Positions 59,840-64,000 of a stretch of 64,000 bases of DNA are shown piece by piece. The stretch spans positions 1 through 64,000 of the forward strand of contig NZ_JAHBGI010000004.1 of NCBI RefSeq assembly GCF_018500185.1. Reading direction: 5' to 3'. Every line of letters starts with the position of its first letter. The stretch's first letter is position 1. A program made the translations under genes and the position numbers. The notes under the pieces are model-generated. The model saw only the letters and a program-made list of their open reading frames with translations. It was not told the DNA's origin and ran no database searches. The stretch is from Litoribacter ruber (lineage in GTDB: Bacteria > Bacteroidota > Bacteroidia > Cytophagales > Cyclobacteriaceae).

Positions 59840-60805
59840 ATGAATATGATTTTGAGAACGGCGACCGCCGCGGTGGTTGCCCTGGGTATGAGCGCCTGTC
59901 TTAGTCCGATGGAAAATGAGATGGACAAGGTGTGGGAGAGAGATGACACTTTGCTTAAAGCGTACATGGAATCAAACAATATTGAAGCCACCAAAACACA
60001 GGTAGGGTATTATTACTCCAAAGAAATAGAGAACGACAATGCACCCCAAATAACTAACAACTCTATCGTGGGGATTTATTATCGAATTAAGACCATTGAC
60101 GGGAAGGTTATTGATTCGCATACTGCAGAGGATGGTGATCCACTCATCTTCCTGCATGGCGAGGCGGGCATGGTGCCACGCGTTATTAACTTTGCCTCAG
60201 GTTTGGCGAGTGAGGGTGAGGTCCTGAATATTTACGCTCCCTCCCAGTTGGGGTATGGGGAGTATCAATATCAGCAATTGATTTTGGCCAGCAGCAACTT
60301 GGATATCCGTGTGGAGTATGCAAAAGTGTATACTAAGGAAGAGCTTGCTGAAATTGAGGACCAGCGTATTCAGGATTACCTTGCGTCCAATTCCATTGAA
60401 GGATTTGAGCGGCAGGAGAATGGTGCCTATATCAAGGTTTACGAAGAAGGGGATGCTGACAGCCTTAGGGTGAAGTCAGGTGACCGGGTGGTGGTCAATT
60501 ACAAGATTTATGAATTGAGTGAGAAGGAGCCGTTTGGCAAAGGTGAAGCGGAGAATGGCAGCTTTGGCTACCGTGTCGGGGTGCCGGACAACCTGAAGTT
60601 TTTGGACCAGAGCGTTTTGGGCTTTACCACAAATTCCCATGTTGAAATCATAGCCCCGTCTCACTTGGCCTATGGTGCAAGCACCCAAGTAATCCCGCAA
60701 GTTATAAGAGAGGACCTATTCAAAAGGGAATTGATAATGGATAGAGTAAGGCCTTTTGAGCCCATCCGATTTAATACTATAATCAAAAAGGTGGAAAGAA
60801 ATTGA
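59840..60805 (+). CDS. FKBP-like peptidyl-prolyl isomerase lipoprotein
   Basis: A 321-residue lipoprotein (lipobox MSAC, Cys about 20). It has two tandem FKBP-type domains: the first around 55-160 (GIYYRIKTIDGKVIDSH, PLIFLHGEAGMVPRV, YAPSQLGYGE) and the second around 180-318 (VVVNYKIYEL, PSHLAYGAS). Some catalytic aromatic residues of active FKBPs seem altered, so it may be a chaperone rather than an isomerase. It lies 16 bases after the anti-sigma candidate and is probably part of the same regulon or operon. Confidence 0.85.
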   Translation: MNMILRTATAAVVALGMSACLSPMENEMDKVWERDDTLLKAYMESNNIEATKTQVGYYYSKEIENDNAPQITNNSIVGIYYRIKTIDGKVIDSHTAEDGDPLIFLHGEAGMVPRVINFASGLASEGEVLNIYAPSQLGYGEYQYQQLILASSNLDIRVEYAKVYTKEELAEIEDQRIQDYLASNSIEGFERQENGAYIKVYEEGDADSLRVKSGDRVVVNYKIYELSEKEPFGKGEAENGSFGYRVGVPDNLKFLDQSVLGFTTNSHVEIIAPSHLAYGASTQVIPQVIREDLFKRELIMDRVRPFEPIRFNTIIKKVERN

Positions 60806-60823
60806 TTTTTGCCAACCCTGTCA

Positions 60824-60860
60824 AGATCCCCGGTCATTATAGATCGGGGATTTTTTGTTT
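60824..60860 (+). terminator. Terminator of the sigma/anti-sigma/FKBP unit
   Basis: ATCCCCGGTC pairs with GATCGGGGAT around ATTATA, followed by a run of T's. Confidence 0.85.
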
Positions 60861-60895
60861 TATGCCAAGCATGCTGAAACAGGCTAATTTTTAAT

Positions 60896-60903
60896 TAAGT
60901 TTG
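60896..60903 (+). promoter_or_regulatory. Candidate -7 box for sdaA
   Basis: TAAGTTTG matches TAnnTTTG about 93 bases before the sdaA start; no clear -33 TTG is found at 19-21 bases upstream. Confidence 0.35.
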
Positions 60904-60995
60904 TATAGAGGTTAATCCGATTATAAGGGTTGGCCTGTGCGGAGAAAAATCACGTGGTATTTTGTGCCAGATTAGAAATATAAACCCGAATTAAC

Positions 60996-61904
60996 ATGAG
61001 TTACCTATTTGAAACATTCAAGGGCTGGAAGGCCTATTGTGAGGAAAAGGATGTTCCTTTATATCAACCTGTGCTGGAGTATGAGGTAGACCAAAAGGGC
61101 AAAGAAGAAGGGGCGATCCGGGAAGGAATCCTGAGGGCTTATCGAGTGATGCGGGAAGCCGTAGAAACGGGACTCAAAGAGGATATGACCAGTAGGTCTG
61201 GAATGATCAACAATGGGGCTAAAAAGGTCTATAACCATAAGTTGAGTGTTCTTTCGCCGGAGTTTCAAAAGTTAATTTCCCGTGCCTTGGCCGCTAAGGA
61301 GGTCAATAGCTGCATGGGTAGAGTTGTGGCCGCGCCTACTGCAGGGGCATCCGGGATTCTGCCTGGAACGCTTTACACCCTTCAGGAAATCCATGATTTA
61401 CCGGATGAATCCATCGTGGAGGGGCTTTTGGTTGGTGCTGGGATTGCCTTGATCATCGAGCAGAATGCGAGTTTGGCTGGGGCCGTGGGAGGCTGTCAGG
61501 CCGAGACCGGTTCTGCAGCGGCAATGGCCTCCGGAGCGATGGTGTATTGCCTGGGCGGCAGCATTGAGCAGGTTTTCAATGCCGTTGGCATCACCATTCA
61601 GTGTATGCTTGGTTTGGTGTGTGACCCTGTGGCTGGATTGGTAGAGATCCCCTGTGTGGTGAGAAATGCCAGTGCCGCGGCCATTGCCAACAGTTCTGCT
61701 CAGATTGCATTGGCTGATGTGGATGCCGTGATCCCTGTGGATGAATGTGTAGAGGCCATGGGGGAAATCGGGGCCAGTATGGAGAATAAGTATAAGGAAA
61801 CCGCGCTAGGCGGCCTAGCAGCAACTCTTACAGGGCAGCAGATTGCCAAGCGAGTGTTGATTCAAGATATTGAAATTCTTCCTGATGAAGAACTGCCTGA
61901 GTAA
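60996..61904 (+). CDS. sdaA: L-serine ammonia-lyase, iron-sulfur alpha subunit
   Basis: A 302-residue alpha subunit of the two-subunit (SdaAA/SdaAB) type, which deaminates L-serine to pyruvate with a [4Fe-4S] cluster. Likely cluster cysteines are Cys167 (GGCQAE), Cys209 (LVCDPVAGL) and Cys220 (VEIPC); SCMGR...APTAGASGILPG (about 105-124) is a conserved family stretch. The beta subunit is not adjacent, and the alpha chain lacks a fused beta domain. Its last 77 bases overlap the convergent membrane gene. Confidence 0.88.
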   Translation: MSYLFETFKGWKAYCEEKDVPLYQPVLEYEVDQKGKEEGAIREGILRAYRVMREAVETGLKEDMTSRSGMINNGAKKVYNHKLSVLSPEFQKLISRALAAKEVNSCMGRVVAAPTAGASGILPGTLYTLQEIHDLPDESIVEGLLVGAGIALIIEQNASLAGAVGGCQAETGSAAAMASGAMVYCLGGSIEQVFNAVGITIQCMLGLVCDPVAGLVEIPCVVRNASAAAIANSSAQIALADVDAVIPVDECVEAMGEIGASMENKYKETALGGLAATLTGQQIAKRVLIQDIEILPDEELPE

Positions 61905-62355
61905 GAAAAGGCTGTAACACCGGGATTTTTAAAAGCAGGTCTATACATGAAGAAAACATCAAGGCCCAAAAAATGCTGCTAACCAACATATAGGTGAAGA
62001 TTTTTTCTTTTTTGACTCCAAAGGAATTCATGATGATGGTTCCGCCGATGGGAGTGAGCACCAGGGGGGTGATGGCAGCTACCCCAATGGCACCAAAATT
62101 CCGCCATACCTTGACTACCCTTCTGCTGTTTTTGGTGAAGATTTTTCGTTTGGGCTTGAATACCTGCTGATACCTGATGCGTAATCTTTGCCCAATGTAG
62201 GTAAATCCGATCACACTGCTCATCATGCCCAATACGGTAACAAATACTATTTCAACTATAGAAAAACCCGCTGCGGTGCCTAAAATAGGCCCTGCGATAA
62301 ATTTGAAAAGGCAGAAAGAGTAGATAGTTAAAAAAGTCAGGATGTACTCAATCAT
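61828..62355 (-). CDS. Small integral membrane protein, possibly a small multidrug-export/COG2426-like protein
   Basis: A 175-residue protein started at MIEYILTFLTIY (62355); the upstream ATG would add 18 residues that overlap the exchanger gene. It has about three or four membrane helices (2-20, 30-50, 92-112, 128-148) and a basic middle (RRVVKVWRNFG). The start overlaps the exchanger's stop by 4 bases, and its tail overlaps sdaA in antisense. The family resemblance (KFIAGPILG, ITPLVLTPIGGTI) is suggestive only. Confidence 0.65.
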   Translation of the reverse strand: MIEYILTFLTIYSFCLFKFIAGPILGTAAGFSIVEIVFVTVLGMMSSVIGFTYIGQRLRIRYQQVFKPKRKIFTKNSRRVVKVWRNFGAIGVAAITPLVLTPIGGTIIMNSFGVKKEKIFTYMLVSSIFWALMFSSCIDLLLKIPVLQPFLTQAVLHQEEFQYLESTLAWQSAAL

Positions 62356-63281
62356 AACAATAGATAAATGTATAGGCCATACCCACCGGCCAATAGGCCT
62401 CCTTCCCAACGGGAAATCCTGAGTTTTGTCAAAATAATGGGCAATAAGATAATCGTAAACCCAAGCATCCAGATGAAGTCATTCTGAAGGAATATTTGGG
62501 ATACCTGAATAGGGCTGACTATGGCTGTGATACCCACAATAGCCAGGATATTCATTAGGTTGCTACCCAAGATGTTGCCCAAGGCAATATCGGTATGCTT
62601 TTTCAGGGCGGCCATCACGGAAGTCACCAATTCTGGAAGGCTGGTGCCCATGGCGATGATGGTCACACCTATTACCCGATCGCTGATCCCAAAGGTTTGG
62701 GCAATCACAATGCTGTTTTCAATAAACAAATCTGAACCCCAATAGAGGCCGGCAATACCAAGTATTATTAAAGCGATAGATTTCCAAATAGGTGTTTTCT
62801 TGATTTTGACCATGTCCAAATCTTCAGGATCATCTGGGATTCTTTCTATTTTTTTGAAAAAGTAAAAGTTGATCAGTATCAGCAGTGTCACCAGTATAAT
62901 TCCCTCCATTAATGAAATGACACCATTGATGGCCAAAAGGTAAAAGAGAATGCTTACCACCAAGGTGAAGACATAATCCAGCTTGATTACCGACTTAGGA
63001 AGGGAAATGGGGAAAATAACGGCACTGACTCCTAGGACTAGGGATATGTTGGAAATGTTGGAACCAATTACGTTTCCTAGGGCTATATCGCTGTTTCCCT
63101 TAAGGGCCGCGGATACGCTTACCAGAAGTTCAGGTGCGGACGTGCCAAAAGACACTACCGTCAAACCGATCAGCCCGGGGCTGAGGCCGAGCTTACCGGC
63201 AATGGCAGAAGCGCCATCCACCAAGTATTTGCCTCCCATTAACAGAATGAGAAGTCCGACCAGTAAAAATAGATAAACCAT
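62352..63281 (-). CDS. Calcium/sodium exchanger (CaCA family, YrbG-like)
   Basis: A 309-residue antiporter with two inverted halves, each with the alpha-repeat motifs: GTSAPEL and GNVIGSN in the first half (about 47-78), and GTSLPEL and GNILGSN in the second (about 213-250). Ten hydrophobic segments are visible, as in the family. It exchanges Ca2+ for Na+ or H+. It is 3 bases downstream of upp and overlaps the next gene, so upp, the exchanger and the membrane gene form a unit. Confidence 0.93.
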   Translation of the reverse strand: MVYLFLLVGLLILLMGGKYLVDGASAIAGKLGLSPGLIGLTVVSFGTSAPELLVSVSAALKGNSDIALGNVIGSNISNISLVLGVSAVIFPISLPKSVIKLDYVFTLVVSILFYLLAINGVISLMEGIILVTLLILINFYFFKKIERIPDDPEDLDMVKIKKTPIWKSIALIILGIAGLYWGSDLFIENSIVIAQTFGISDRVIGVTIIAMGTSLPELVTSVMAALKKHTDIALGNILGSNLMNILAIVGITAIVSPIQVSQIFLQNDFIWMLGFTIILLPIILTKLRISRWEGGLLAGGYGLYIYLLL

Positions 63282-63283
63282 GC

Positions 63284-63928
63284 TTAAAGTTTTTGTCCAA
63301 AGGCTAAGTCACCTGCATCTCCCAGTCCGGGCACGATGTAGGATTTTTCATTCAACCTTTCATCCAAGGCGCAAAGCCAGAACTCATGGGGTAAGTCCAA
63401 GTTGTTTTTGACATGCTCAATGCCCTCTGGAGCTGCGATAGCAGAGATGATGTGAAGTTTTTTTGGGGTGCCGTTTACCAATAGATGTTTGATACTGGTA
63501 AGAAGGGAACCGCCTGTTGCCAGCATGGGGTCTACAATGAGTACCTCTTTGCCTTCGATCGAGGGTGCTGCAAGATAATCAAGGTCAATTTCCAGGTCTT
63601 GACCTTCCGCTTCCCTACGGTAGGCTCCTATGAAGCCGCTATCGGCATCATCGAAGTAGTTGATAAACCCCTGGTAGAAAGGAATGGCTGCCCTCATGAC
63701 CGAAATCACTACAGGGTTATCCGTTAGTCTTTTCACTTCCGTTTGTGCAAGGGGAGTGGTGATGGTGTGTGATTCAAAAGTGAGGCTTTTGGATACCTCA
63801 TAAGCCATGATTTCCCCCAAGCGCTCCAAGTTACGTCGAAAGCGCATCCTGTCCTGCTGTCTGTCAATATTTCGGAGATCCGCCAAAAACTGGTTGGCGA
63901 TAGAGGTGGTCTGGTTTAATATAAACAT
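63284..63928 (-). CDS. upp: Uracil phosphoribosyltransferase
   Basis: A 214-residue PRTase that converts uracil and PRPP to UMP. The PRPP motif is LIVDPMLATGGSL (about 129-141), and the C-terminal uracil-binding loop IVPGLGDAGDLAFG (about 197-210) is present. SVMRAAIPFYQGF is typical of UPRT. It is the first gene of a unit with the CaCA exchanger. A hairpin upstream (63950-63978) separates it from whatever lies to the right. Confidence 0.94.
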   Translation of the reverse strand: MFILNQTTSIANQFLADLRNIDRQQDRMRFRRNLERLGEIMAYEVSKSLTFESHTITTPLAQTEVKRLTDNPVVISVMRAAIPFYQGFINYFDDADSGFIGAYRREAEGQDLEIDLDYLAAPSIEGKEVLIVDPMLATGGSLLTSIKHLLVNGTPKKLHIISAIAAPEGIEHVKNNLDLPHEFWLCALDERLNEKSYIVPGLGDAGDLAFGQKL

Positions 63929-63947
63929 GGATTACTAAAGTTTTGAG

Positions 63948-63978
63948 CAAAAAAAACCCGATCTGCAAAGATCGGGTT
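63948..63978 (-). terminator. Terminator of a gene to the right of the window
   Basis: AAACCCGATC pairs with GATCGGGTTT around TGCAAA. The A-run on the left gives T's on the minus strand, so it would end a minus-strand gene beyond 64000. Confidence 0.75.
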
Positions 63979-64000
63979 TAATTTTCTTATTTCAATAGCT

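Overview
The window looks like chromosome from a Bacteroidota bacterium of the Cytophagales, most likely near Cyclobacteriaceae. The signs are a SusC/SusD pair, bacillithiol synthesis (BshA), family proteins typical of this phylum (DUF4834, DUF4301), a NagZ-beta-lactamase fusion, an ECF sigma factor followed by a membrane-plus-barrel protein, starts without Shine-Dalgarno sequences, and TAnnTTTG -7 boxes. This placement is inferred from family content, not from a database search. Most of the window is housekeeping DNA without transposases, phage genes, rRNA or CRISPR.

Layout. 1-3000: two unknown envelope genes and a small DUF4834 protein, with dense intergenic repeats. 3041-9706: carB, a divergent peptide deformylase-like gene, DUF4301 and a secreted unknown. 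9707-10495: a gene-free repeat cluster. 10496-17642: a small barrel gene, then sucA-sucB-lpd on the minus strand, with a four-helix-bundle (S23/IVS family) gene between sucB and lpd. 17895-23841: SDR, fatty acid hydroxylase-like, bshA and the NagZ fusion. 24012-28007: small membrane protein, mutL and two rhomboid proteases. 28217-34480: barrel protein, rlmN, App1-like phosphatase, lipoprotein and clpB. 34560-39558: RidA-like lipoprotein and SusD/SusC. 39816-44281: glycogen-type operon (GH57, GT4, debranching enzyme), followed by a 48-residue ORF and tRNA-His. 44794-50707: pyrC, DEAD-box helicase and a MacAB/Lol-like ABC operon. 50787-57757: M28 peptidase, gcvP, lipA, a barrel-like protein and OsmC. 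57846-60805: ECF sigma, double-membrane anti-sigma candidate and FKBP-like lipoprotein. 60996-63928: sdaA, a membrane protein, Ca/Na exchanger and upp.

Functional links. SucB, the E2 protein of the 2-oxoglutarate dehydrogenase complex, needs the lipoate made by LipA. Its E3 (Lpd) may also serve the glycine cleavage system, whose P protein is GcvP. carB, pyrC and upp cover pyrimidine synthesis and salvage.

The least explained signal is a set of intergenic arrays with a strict 7-bp period. There are three unit families: TACTTGG/TACTTAG, GTCTTCG and TGATGAA. The TAC family forms five-unit arrays, most ending in TACCCAT, at four places, and inverted TAC arrays bracket the four-helix-bundle gene inside the sucAB-lpd cluster. 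The array downstream of that gene supplies its stop codon. This suggests a repeat/protein system that may be mobile. The second notable system is the ECF sigma/dual-membrane anti-sigma cluster.
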